Source: Neoechinorhynchus agilis
Lineage: Eukaryota; Acanthocephala
Assembly (NCBI GenBank): GCA_051530055.1
Contig: CM121341.1
Coordinates: 5,208,001 to 5,272,000 of the forward strand
Direction of reading: 5' to 3'
DNA length: 64,000 bases
A program made the translations under genes and the position numbers. The stretch's first letter is position 1. Every line of letters starts with the position of its first letter. Positions 9,291 to 18,370 of this stretch are shown here, piece after piece. The notes under the pieces were generated by a model. The model searched no databases. It saw only the letters and a program-made list of their open reading frames with translations, and was not told where the DNA came from.

Positions 9291-10215
9291 CTAAATGAAT
9301 ATCTACACAAAAAGAGAAGTCCGGGGCGACTCGAAAATTTGAGTTGGGATGAGTGATTGGTAATGATAGAAATGAGTTTAGAGTTGAGATCTTGAATGGA
9401 TCGAAGTAAAGGTAGAGAGATAATTATTTACTTGCTTCGGGAAAAAGAGAGTATTTCACGTGGAAGGGCTGGGAGATTGACCTTTGTGGTTATTCGGGCG
9501 CCGGTGGAGTTATACGTAATCAAAGAAACTGGGAAGTCGCTGATTCTTCGTGTTTTGGGATGGGGGAGATATTCGTGGGTGTTCGCTAAAAGTGACGGGT
9601 TACATTGGAAAAGATGAGATCTGAGTTAAGTTTGTAGGAACGGTGGAAAGATTTTGTAATGAGTTTTTATGTGGATAGATACGAACAGAAAGTTGTGAGG
9701 AGTCTGTGTCTCCTGTTAAGAACGAGGGAAGCTACGAGTGGTGAAATAAAAGTAACTTTGAGGATACGAGGTCTCGGGTTAAATTGATTTTTGGAGGGAA
9801 TACGCATAACAGTTGATGGGAAGGAATAGTAAAGTGAATGTCGGGGGAAAGGAGTTGACCGATACGAAGGAATTTGTTGCGGTTGTGTGTATCAGTGGCG
9901 ACAGGATCTGTAAAGGAGGCTCCTGGCTTTTCAGAAATAAATGTGGTGCGATTTATATCCTAGAGAGAGGAGTGCATGACACGATGGGTCGAATTCCGGG
10001 CACCGAGGGATGATGGGTGGGGTGGAGAAGGCGTATCATCACAGAAATGAATCGGAGGGTCGAATGATTTTGATGGTGTTCGTGTCAACCTTATATCCTT
10101 ATAATTAGTTGTTCTCCCTTTTCCTTTTTTTCATTCGTTCCAATGTTTTTCGTCGACCTTTTGTTCAACCGTAGCTTTCTTAGTAGTTACTTCAGCTAAA
10201 TCGCTTTCGCTTTCC
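9291..10215 (-). mobile_element. LINE-1 (Jockey/CR1-like) ORF1 end and endonuclease fragment
   Basis: The minus strand matches 45665-46550 closely: first the last codons of the LINE-1 ORF1, then the region whose plus-strand equivalent encodes SDFPVSLITYNSTGGR, which resembles the S-D-H-x-P motif at the end of the apurinic-like endonuclease of Jockey and CR1 LINEs. The reverse transcriptase is not included. The right-hand junction near 9305 (CGAAAATTTGAGTTGGGATG) coincides with the junction in the copy at 22240-23030, so both copies descend from one truncated element. Confidence 0.65.
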
Positions 10216-10445
10216 GGGTGAAGACCTAAACAATAATTCTAATCACATTCCCCGAAACCTCACATATCGATCCCAGTTCGTAAACCTTCAACCTCTCCAA
10301 CATTGGTATTTCGTCTATGAAAGTAGTTTGAAATACTACTTTAAAAGTTTTTTGGTTGTGTGTTAAATTGGCCACATCGAAGTTTGGGTTTACTCTATTT
10401 TTAGATTGGAAGAGTGAAGTGCCTGGGTTTTGAGCCGATCTCAAC
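10216..10445 (-). pseudogene. Orphan coding fragment, possibly MCM N-terminal OB region
   Basis: A 72-codon frame on the minus strand reads NPNFDVANLTHNQKTFKVVF, then FIDEIPMLERLKVYELGSIC and EVSGNVIRIIV. The last part resembles the L-x-x-L-x-x-x-x-I-G-x-L-V-x-V-S-G-x-V-x-R stretch in the N-terminal oligonucleotide-binding domain of MCM helicase subunits. It stands alone between a LINE-1 fragment and the KRP upstream block, with a possible acceptor (CTATTTTTAG reading on the plus strand is its inverse context, so splicing is unproven). It is not found in the other block copies near 22.2, 25.2 and 32.2 kb. Most likely it is a transduplicated exon of a gene elsewhere. Confidence 0.3.
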
Positions 10446-11087
10446 GCTTCTCAAAGTGCAATTCAATCTCTCGCTCAAAGAATCAACAAAAAAAGAAGAG
10501 CGAGTCATGAACTTTGTTGAAATCCATCAGGTTGCTGAAATATGTGAATGTCCAAAGGTTCTCCAAAAAAGTCAGAAATAATCTTTAAATAAGTCATTGA
10601 CAATTAGGAGAGCCGGATTTTTTTGTTAGGATTTCAACTTGTACTCAAATAGTCGTTATGTTGCTTTCACACCGTAAACCTTAAGAGAGCGTTAAAACTC
10701 TTTATTCTGTGGTCTAAAACTCTTGATGGATTTACGACAAGGCTTTAGCAAATGCTTTTGTTTAAAAGCTTAAAATCGTAATCCAAGTTCATAAAATCAC
10801 AAAACGAAGCGTTTAATGTCGATCTAACACAATCGAGACGAAAAACCATTAAAAAAATGTAAAATATATTAATTGATTATTAAGCAAAACTGCGTATAAA
10901 GACGATAATTCTTAAGACCAAAAAAAATTGCGCCTCCAACTTCGCCTTATTTTGTAATAAATCAAATCCATTTCGGTCAATCATCAAAAGCGAAAAATGC
11001 AATAGAAAATTTCGAATAATTTGCAAACGACATAAAAACAAAGTATTTTAACTGGCGGTGTTTAGTGAAGTAAAAAATTTAACAAAA
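10446..11087. repeat. Upstream block of type-B KRP copies, copy 1
   Basis: About 640 bp recurring at 21489-22140 (inverted), 25230-25865 and 32310-32945. It contains the tracts GAGCGAGTCATGAACTTTGT, CACCGTAAACCTTAAGAGAG and GCGCCTCCAACTTCGCC (variants) and ends just before an ATG that opens a short KRP-like frame. No ORF is conserved within it. It may hold the promoter of the type-B copies; that is inference from position. Confidence 0.75.
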
Positions 11088-12015
11088 ATGATTCAGTCGA
11101 GCGAAGACGACTATATCTTGCCGAGCAAAAGAAAGTCTCGAGAAAAAAAATCAAGACAATGCCCGGTACGGAAAAATACACAGAAAGTGAAGCAAATCCA
11201 AAAGTAACTCCGTCAGAAAGTCTTGCAAAGGATACAAAAGTTTCGGGTGGTCTACAGGCCAAAAAACGTTCATATCAAAGGCATAACTCGAAGAATCTGA
11301 GTGTACGGAACTTCCGACGGTTACCCAAGACACAAAGAGACCAAAGATTACAACGAAGACGAAGCAAAGCCGAAAGCGAGTCTCAAAACCTAGACTGGAG
11401 CCAAATCCGCCAGAAACAATTGAAAATTCAGGCGACTTCGATCAAACGGCATTTCCCAGGGAGCTAAAAATGGGTTCCAAACGTCCAAGAAAATCGGCAG
11501 AAGTAAAAGAGGACTTAAGCCATGACGGCAAACGACAAAAGATGACGACGACCACGAAGCCAAGCCCTAAGCAAATCCCAGAACCCCATTCAGAATCAAA
11601 TGCTCCAGAGGTTATAATCATAGCGGAGGAATCCATGGAGTCGAAGGCAAATAAACTTGAAAGTTTTCAAATAAATGCTGAGCTGCCGAAGTCCCAGCCT
11701 CAAATACTAATAATTAATGTAAAAGAAACAAACATTTCGACGGATTTGGATAGAACGACATTTAAAAGCGACCTTAAAATCGGTTCTAAACGTGCCAGAG
11801 AATCGACAGAATTAAAACAAGATTCAATCCACGACGGCAAACGACTTAAGGTTGCATCGAAGCTGACGAAGCCGAGCTGGAAGCGAATTCCAACACCTCA
11901 TCCGAAATTAAATGCGCCAGAGGTTATAATCCAATCTGACGATTCGGGAGAGTCGAAGGCAAATCAAGGCGAAAGTTCCAAAAAAAATCCGCAACAACCG
12001 AAGCCTCAATCCTAA
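11088..12015 (+). pseudogene. KRP type B, copy 1 (N-truncated, frame-disrupted)
   Basis: The ATG at 11088 opens EDDYILPSKRKSREKKSRQC, homologous to an internal stretch (EDDYVLPTKRK) about 130 residues into the long KRP type A. This copy therefore begins inside the gene and lacks the N-terminal module. The frame is lost within about 40 codons by small length changes in an A-rich tract and at an AATACACAGAAAG insertion. A long clean frame resumes at 11470 (MGSKRPRKSAEVKEDLSHDG) and runs to 12015 with both internal repeats and both SUMO-interaction-like motifs (APEVIIIAEES and APEVIIQSDDSGES). The last 181 codons are nearly identical to those of copy B3 at 26246. Translation from the internal ATG is possible but unsupported. 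Confidence 0.7.
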
Positions 12016-12897
12016 ATCAAAAGGACAAAATAAATGAAACAAACGGCATTTTTCGGCGACCAAATTTTTTTTTAAAACGGCCATGAAGCCAACGGCAGAT
12101 AAAGATTCTAAGCAGTTAAAGTCCCCTTCTGAGTTTGCAGCAAAACGCAGTAGCAGTTGAAACACCAAAGTGTTCAATTGGCAAATATTGTTCAGGAGTC
12201 TGGCATCAAATCGATCAATCAAATTCAAGAAGCATCAGGAAAGAAGGGTCCTTTGGTTAACAAAGAAGAGCAAATTTGGAACTACGAATAAACCTTTATT
12301 ACTTAGTGAAAGTATTTTTTAAATGATTATTTAGTTAATAAATCTTATTAGTTATTTAGTAAATGTTAAAAAGAGAGATGTTCAAGTTGGGAGGGGCATC
12401 AAAACCGGGAATAATCTTCTTGAAATGACGCCAGAAAAAAAGTTTTGGGCCATTATAACACGAAATTTCCAAATCATTGGTCGACGATTCTCCCTGCAGA
12501 ATGAATACTTTCTTCAGATTGGCGAAAAAGGACAATTACATAAATTTCAAAAATAAATCTTTTTTTAAAGTACACGACAATTTCGGGTTCATAAAATATT
12601 TCGAAAATTTAATAAATAGCAATCATTAAAGGGTCACGTGATCACGTTTTGTGACTAATTATCAATAACCAATATTTTTCCGACAGCAAAAGCACAAACA
12701 CAAAGAAAACGTACTTCTAATTAAATACAAGAAAATAAATATTGATTGCGGATAATATTTGTGCAACAAACTGATTTCAAGCTTTCCCGTTCCCCTCTCG
12801 TTAAAGCGCTTCACCTTAATCGTATCGATAACAACGAGCAACTTAGCATCAAAACATCTCCAAGAATTTCCACCGGTAAGTTAAAAATCCGATCGGT
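12016..12897. other. Spacer between KRP and DCTN5 tails, copy 1
   Basis: This 880-bp spacer recurs after every KRP copy. Directly after the KRP stop, plus-strand codons in one frame read MKPTADKDSKQLKSPSEF, and further on QLANIVQ then SINQIQ and GPLVNKEEQIWNYE ending in TAA at 12289-12291 inside GAATAAACC. They look like a decayed C-terminal exon. A second plus-strand frame around 12395-12556 contains FWAIITRNFQII. A third, about 12761-12901, reads LVKALHLNRIDNNEQLSIKT and ends in a TAA that overlaps the DCTN5 stop codon on the other strand. A 12-bp perfect palindrome, ACGTGATCACGT, lies at 12636-12647. None of the three frames has a clear start. Confidence 0.6.
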
Positions 12898-13581
12898 TTA
12901 AGCACTTTCCACATCTTCACGAAGGCTCCCTTCAATTCCCGGCGGTAAGGGTAGAAATGAATCGAACATTTCAGAACAAAGATCCACCATAATTTGTCTT
13001 GTACTTTCAGGGGCTTCGGCGATGAACTTCGCTGGAATTCCTCCGAAAATACAATAGGGAGGGACGCAAGTATCAGCAGTTAGAAGGCTGTTTGGTAGAA
13101 GAATGCTACAATCCTTAAGGATCGAGCGCTTCTCACAAACGGAATTGTGGCCTAGAATTAAGAAAATGATGTGTTTTCTAGAGAAATCAACATGTAAACT
13201 TGCCGATCCGTACACAGGAACCAACTTGATTGCATTTAAGAACGCAATCATCTTCCACGATCGTATAGTCGCCAATCGATAGTTTTGAGAACGAATAAGA
13301 GGACGATGCGCGAGTAAAGAAGGGTTGGAGAATGCAGCTTCGTCCGAAATGACAGTATTTTCCAACTCGAATTGGAGCGAGATCGCCTCTGAACACACAA
13401 TTTTGTTGAATTATTACTCGACCGGTTAGAATGATATTTTGACTTCCTGCCATTAAAGATTTCTTTTCTTGAATACTCACACGTCCGTCGAAGGTTGTGT
13501 GAGTATTCACGTACAAACCTTATTTCCTGTGCTGGTTTCGAAGTATTCGGCGGGTCGAAAATATTGCTCACAGACTTCCAT
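12898..13581 (-). CDS. DCTN5: Dynactin subunit 5 (p25), copy 1
   Basis: Dynactin is the activator that links dynein to cargo; p25, together with p27, forms part of its pointed-end complex. The deduced protein has 202 residues (human: 182). It starts MEVCEQYFRPAEYFETSTGN, where human p25 has a Y-I-E-T-A-S-G-N-K equivalent. It continues with SQNIILTGRVIIQQNCVFRG and the hexapeptide turns of a left-handed beta helix (IRVGKYCHFGRSCIL, LSIGDYTIVEDDCVLKCNQV), then RSILKDCSILLPNSLL and VPPYCIFGGIPAKF. Reading needs three exons, 13581-13511, 13475-13192 and 13151-12898, separated by GT-AG introns of 35 and 40 bp that restore the frame exactly. The ATG at 13581 is preferred to a GTG ten bases downstream because it matches the family N-terminus. 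KRP starts 47 bp away on the other strand. Confidence 0.9.
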
Positions 13582-13628
13582 CTAGAACATATTTTTTAGA
13601 GGTGCCAATTCCTTTTAACATTTTAGAT
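13582..13628. promoter_or_regulatory. 47-bp head-to-head region DCTN5/KRP, copy 1
   Basis: Only 47 bp separate the DCTN5 ATG (minus) from the KRP ATG at 13629 (plus). The tract is T-rich in the KRP direction (CATATTTTTTAGAGG and AACATTTTAG directly before ATATG), and the latter looks like a splice or trans-splice acceptor. Either both transcripts start inside this stretch and the neighbouring coding sequence, or leaders are spliced on. No TATA box is evident. Confidence 0.55.
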
Positions 13629-15038
13629 ATGCAAAATCAAGATTTTAACTACAAAACCTCAAAGAACCACTCTGAAACATCGTCCACGTCTCAAGCTGCA
13701 TCTGAACACAAGGAGATTCTAAAAGCAGACAAGTCAACCGAAATCGAACACGAAGCATTCGAAACTTACGCCAAAGGAACAGAAGTACAATTTTATTTCA
13801 AGGAAGAGTCCAGAGATGAATGGTGGTCCGATGGAAAAGGTCATTCTGGACGGCGTCGAATACCAAGCAACCATTACACCTCCAAATGCTCGTGAAATGC
13901 ACTTTGAATCTCGGGTAGCAGCTCACAACCGCCCACGAAAGCCCCCACCAGAACCTGAAGGAGGACTTCGTCTTCGAAGTGGTAGAAAAATGTTGAGTGC
14001 CATCGAGGTATTCAGGCAAGAGGAAGCAAAATCGAATTGTCCAAAGTCAACGAGATCGAAGGGTAGTACCAACGTTACGTCCAATCGAAAACGAGTAAAA
14101 GGAGAACCCGAAGACGACTATGTCTTGCCGACCAAAAGAAAGATTCTCGAGAAAAAATCAAGACAATGCCCCGTACGGAAAAATACAGAAAGTGAAGCAA
14201 ATCCAAAAGTAACTCCGTCAGAAAGTCTTGCAAAGGATACAAAAGTTTCGGGTGGTCTACAGGCCAAAAAACGTTCAATATCAAAGGCACAACTCGAAGA
14301 ATCTGAGTGTTCGGAACTTCCGATGGTTACCCAAGACATAAAGAGACCAAAGATTACAACGAAGACGAAGCCAAGCCGAAAGCGAGTCTCAAAACCTAAA
14401 ATGGAACCAAATCCGCCAGAACACGAAAATTCAGGCACTGATCAAACGGCATTTCCCAGGGACAAAAAATGGGTTCCAAACGTCCAAAAAAATCGGCAGA
14501 AGTAAAAGAGGACTTAAGCCATGATGGCAAACGACAAAAGACACGACGACCACGAAGCCAAGCCCTAAGCAAATCTTAGAACCTCATTCAAAATCAAATG
14601 CGCCAGAGGTTATAATAATAGCGGAGGAATCCATGGAGTCGAAGGCAAATAAAGATGAAAGTTCTCAAATAAATCCAGAGCTGCCGAAGTCCAAGTCTCA
14701 AATACAAATGATTAATGTAAAGGAAACAAACATTTCGACGGATTTGGATAGAACGACATTAAAAAGCGACCTTAAAATCGGTTCTAAACGTGCCAGAGAA
14801 TCTGACAGAATTAAAACAAGACTCAATCCACGACGGCAAACGACTTAAGGTTGGATCGAAGCTGACGAAGCCGAGCCGGAAGCGAATTCCAACACCTCAT
14901 CCGAAACGCTTAAATGCGCCAGAGGTTAACCTATCTGACGATTCGGGGGAGTCGAAGGCAAATCAAGGCGAAAGTTCCCAAATAAATCCGCAACAACCGA
15001 AGCTCCTCAATCCTAAATCAAAAGGACAAAATAAATGA
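13629..15038 (+). pseudogene. KRP type A, copy 1 (several frameshifts)
   Basis: It starts MQNQDFN like the intact copy at 16651 and follows it over its whole length, but the frame is broken repeatedly: around 13820 (a changed GAATGGTGGTCC tract), near 14430-14470, around 14540, near 14800 and close to 14910. The longest clean piece covers 229 codons (13816-14505), and the last 80 codons include APEV followed by a shortened LSDDSGES motif. Copies of the same frame without these changes lie on either side, so this one is a recently silenced duplicate. Its DCTN5 partner is open. Confidence 0.8.
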
Positions 15039-15919
15039 AACAGACGGCATTTTCCGGCGACCTAAATTTTTTTTTAAAACGTTTTTTTTATTAAAACGGC
15101 GATGAAACCAACGGCAGATAAAGATTCTAAGCAGTTAAAGTCCCCTTCTGAGTTTGCAGCAAAACGCAATAGCGGTTGAGATAAACACCAAAGTGTTCAA
15201 TAGGCAAATTTTGTTCAGGAGTTTGGCATCAAATCGATCAATATAATTCAAGGAGCACTAGGAGAGAAGGGTCCTTTGGTTAACAAAGAAGAGCAAATTT
15301 GGAACTACGAATAAACCTTTATTATTTAGTGAAAGTATTTTTTAAATGATTATTTGGTTAATAAATCCTATCAGAAATTCAGTAAATGAAAAAAGGAGAG
15401 ATGTTCAAGTTGGGAGGGGATCAAAACCGGGAATAATCTTCTCGAAATGACGCCAGAAAAAAAGTTTTGGGCCATTATAACACGAAATTTCCAAATCATT
15501 TGTCGACGATTCTCCCTGCAGAATGAATACTTTCTTCAGATTGGCGAAAAAGGACAATTACATAAATTTCGAAAATAAATCTTTTTTTAAAGTACACGAC
15601 AATTTCGAGTTCATAAAATATTTCAAAAATTTAATAAATAGCAATCATTAAAGGGTCACGTGATCACGTTTTGTGACTAATTATCAATAACCAATATTTT
15701 TCCGACAACAAAAGCACAAACACAAAGAAAACGTATTTCTAATTAAATACAAGAAAATAAATATTGATTGCTGATAATATTTGTGCAACAAACTGATTTC
15801 AAGCTTTCCCGTTCCCCTCTCGTTAAAGCGCTTCACCTTAATCGTATCGATAACAACGAGCAACTTAGCATCAAAACATCTCCAAGAATTTCCACCGGTA
15901 AGTTAAAAATCCGATCGGT
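15039..15919. other. Spacer between KRP and DCTN5 tails, copy 2
   Basis: Same layout as the spacer at 12016: remnant codons after KRP (with a TAG where copy 1 has caa-ttg), the FWAIITRNF frame, the ACGTGATCACGT palindrome (about 15659-15670) and the third frame ending over the DCTN5 stop. An extra run of about 25 T/A-rich bases lies near 15066-15095. No independent gene can be shown. Confidence 0.6.
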
Positions 15920-16603
15920 TTAAGCATTTTCCACATCTTCACGAAGGCTCCCTTCAATTCCCGGCGGTAAGGGTAGAAATGAATCGAACATTTCAGAACA
16001 AAGATCCACCATAATTTGTCTTGTACTTTCAGGGGCTTCGGCGATGAACTTCGCTGGAATTCCTCCGAAAATACAAATAGGAGGGACGCAAGTATCAGCA
16101 GTTAGAAGGCTGTTTGGTAGAAGAATGCTACAATCCTTAAGGATCGAGCGCTTCTCACAAACGGAATTGTGGCCTAGAATTAAGAAAATGATGTGTTTTC
16201 TAGAGAAATCAACATGTAAACTTGCCGATCCGTACACAGGAACCAACTTGATTGCATTTAAGAACGCAATCATCTTCCACGATCGTATAGTCGCCAATCG
16301 ATAGTTTTGAGAACGAATAAGAGGACGATGCGCGAGTAAAGAAGGGTTGGAGAATGCAACTTCGTCCGAAATGACAGTATTTTCCAACTCGAATAGGAGC
16401 GAGATCGCCTCTGAACACACAATTTTGTTGAATTATTACTCGACCAGTTAGAATGATATTTTGACTTCCTGCCATTAAAGATTTCTTTTCTTGAATACTC
16501 ACACGTCCGTCGAAGGTTGTGTGAGTATTCACGTACAAACCTTGTTTCCTGTGCTGGTTTCGAAGTATTCGGCGGGTCGAAAATATTGCTCACAGATTTC
16601 CAT
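15920..16603 (-). CDS. DCTN5: Dynactin subunit 5 (p25), copy 2
   Basis: Exons 16603-16533, 16497-16214 and 16173-15920 are open and joined by the same 35- and 40-bp introns with intact GT and AG ends. Visible protein differences from copy 1 are few: MEIC for MEVC at the start, PPICIF for PPYCIF in the last exon, and DVENA for DVESA at the end. The PPI change comes from a compensated pair of single-base shifts in the codons, so the frame is kept. It pairs with the only fully intact KRP type-A gene (16651). Confidence 0.9.
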
Positions 16604-16650
16604 CTAGAACATATTTTTTAGAGGTGCCAATTCCTTTTAACATTTTAGAT
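16604..16650. promoter_or_regulatory. 47-bp head-to-head region, copy 2
   Basis: Same 47-bp arrangement as copy 1, with CATTTTAG directly before the KRP ATG. It serves the only module in which both genes are open along their whole length. Confidence 0.55.
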
Positions 16651-18045
16651 ATGCAAAATCAAGATTTTAACGACAAAACCTCAAAGAACCACTCTGAAAC
16701 ATCGTCCACGTCTCAAGCTGCATCTGAACACAAAGAGATTCTAAAAGAAGACAAGTCAACCGAAATCGAACGCGAAGCATTCGAAACTTACGCCAAAGGA
16801 ACAGAAGTACAATTTTATTTCAAGGAAGAGTCCAGAGATGAATGCGGGGTCCGGACGGGAAAGGTCATTCTGGACGGCGTCGAATACCAAGCAACCATTA
16901 CACATCCAAATGCTCGTGAAATGCACTTTGAATCTCGGGTAGCAGCTCACAACCGCCCACGAAAGCCCCCACCAGAACCTGAAGGAGGACTTCGTCTTCG
17001 AAGTGGTAGAAAAATGTTGAGTGCCATCGAGGTATTCAGGCAAGAGGAAGCAAAATCGAATTGTCCAAAGTCAACGAGATCGAAGGGTAGTACCAACGTT
17101 ACGTCCAATCGAAAACGAGTAAAAGGAGAACCCGAAGACGACTATGTCTTGCCGACCAAGAGAAAGATTCTCGAGAAAAAATCAAGACAATGCCCCATAC
17201 GGAAAAATACAGAAAGTGAAGCAAATCCAAAAGTAACTCCGTCAGAAAGTCTTGCAAAGGATACAAAAGTTTCGGGTGGTCTACAGGCCAAAAAACGTTC
17301 AATATCAAAGGCACAACTCGAAGAATCTGAGTGTTCGGAACTTCCGATGGTTACCCAAGACATAAAGAGACCAAAGATTACAACGAAGACGAAGCCAAGC
17401 CGAAAGCGAGTCTCAAAACCTAAAATGGAACCAAATCCGCCAGAAACAATTGAAAATTCAGGGGACTTCGATCAAACGGCATTTCCCAGGGAGCTAAAAA
17501 TGGGTTCCAAACGTCCAAAAAAATCGGCAGAAGTAAAAGAGGACTTAAGCCATGATGGCAAACGACAAAAGATGACGACGACCACGAAGCCAAGCCCTAA
17601 GCAAATGCCAGAGCCAAATTCAGAATCAAATGCCCCAGAGGTTATAATAATAGCGGAGGAATCCATGGAGTCGAAGGCAAATAAAGATGAAAGTTATCAA
17701 ATAAATCCTGAACTGCCGAAGTCCCAGTCTCAAATACAAATGATTAATGTAAAAGAAACAAACATTTCGACGGATTTGGATAGAACGACATTAAAAAGCG
17801 ACCTTAAAATCGGTTCTAAACGTGCCAGAGAATCGACAGAATTAAAACAAGACTCAATCCACGACGGCAAACGACTTAAGGTTGGATCGAAGCTGACGAA
17901 GCCGAGCCGGAAGCGAATTCCAACACCTCATCCAAAATTAAATGCGCCCGAGGTTATAATCCTATCTGACGATTCGGGAGAGTCGAAGGCAAATCAAGGC
18001 GAAAGTTTCCAAATAAATCCGCAACAACCGAAGCCTCAATCCTAA
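16651..18045 (+). CDS. KRP type A: unrecognised basic disordered protein with SIM-like motifs (intact)
   Basis: I do not recognise this 464-residue protein. An acidic Ser-rich start (residues 1-45) is followed by the only stretch that looks folded, about 48-115: GTEVQFYFKEESRDE, RTGKVILDGVEYQATITHPN and FESRVAAHN. After GGLRLRSGRKML the rest is Lys/Arg/Ser/Pro-rich and disordered. About 80-residue units recur at residues about 285-370 and 385-464, each with GSKR(P/A)R, HDGKRxK, TKPS and an APEVII core followed by acidic residues. APEVIIIAEES and APEVIILSDDSGES fit the SUMO-interaction motif pattern (hydrophobic core plus acidic/Ser tail), and KRKR-type clusters fit nuclear localisation. A nuclear, SUMO-reading role is inference. 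The upstream GTG at 16624 is in frame, but the ATG is preferred. Eight broken or truncated relatives lie in the window. Confidence 0.75.
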   Translation: MQNQDFNDKTSKNHSETSSTSQAASEHKEILKEDKSTEIEREAFETYAKGTEVQFYFKEESRDECGVRTGKVILDGVEYQATITHPNAREMHFESRVAAHNRPRKPPPEPEGGLRLRSGRKMLSAIEVFRQEEAKSNCPKSTRSKGSTNVTSNRKRVKGEPEDDYVLPTKRKILEKKSRQCPIRKNTESEANPKVTPSESLAKDTKVSGGLQAKKRSISKAQLEESECSELPMVTQDIKRPKITTKTKPSRKRVSKPKMEPNPPETIENSGDFDQTAFPRELKMGSKRPKKSAEVKEDLSHDGKRQKMTTTTKPSPKQMPEPNSESNAPEVIIIAEESMESKANKDESYQINPELPKSQSQIQMINVKETNISTDLDRTTLKSDLKIGSKRARESTELKQDSIHDGKRLKVGSKLTKPSRKRIPTPHPKLNAPEVIILSDDSGESKANQGESFQINPQQPKPQS

Positions 18046-18370
18046 ATCAAAAGGACAAAAATAAGTGAAAAAAAAGGCATTTTCCGGCGACCTAAAAAAT
18101 GATTAAAACGGCGATGAAGCCAACGGCAGATAAAGATTCAAAGCAGTTAAAGTCGTCCCTCTGAGTCTGCAGCAAAACGCAGTAGCGGTTGAAATAAACA
18201 CCAAAGTGTTCAATTGGCAAATATTGTTCAGGAGTTTGGTATCAAAGCGATCAATCAAATTCAAGGAGCACTAGGAGAGAAGGGTCCTTTGGTTAACAAA
18301 GAAGAGCAAATTTGGAACTACGAATAAACCTTTATTATTTAGTGAAAGTATTTTTTAAATGATTATTTAG
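18046..18370. other. Truncated spacer and inversion junction
   Basis: The first 325 bp of the standard spacer follow the intact KRP. They stop at ATGATTATTTAG (about 18370), where the sequence switches without a gap into an inverted KRP copy (GGAGTTACTTTTGGATTTGC). The junction marks one end of the inverted module 18370-22140. Confidence 0.8.

Noticed and set aside
13602-13628. GTG start for KRP (MPIPFNILD) and a GTG start for DCTN5 (MSNIFDPP)
   Set aside because: Nuclear animal genes start at ATG; the ATGs at 13629 and 13581 are present, and the DCTN5 ATG frame matches the family N-terminus.
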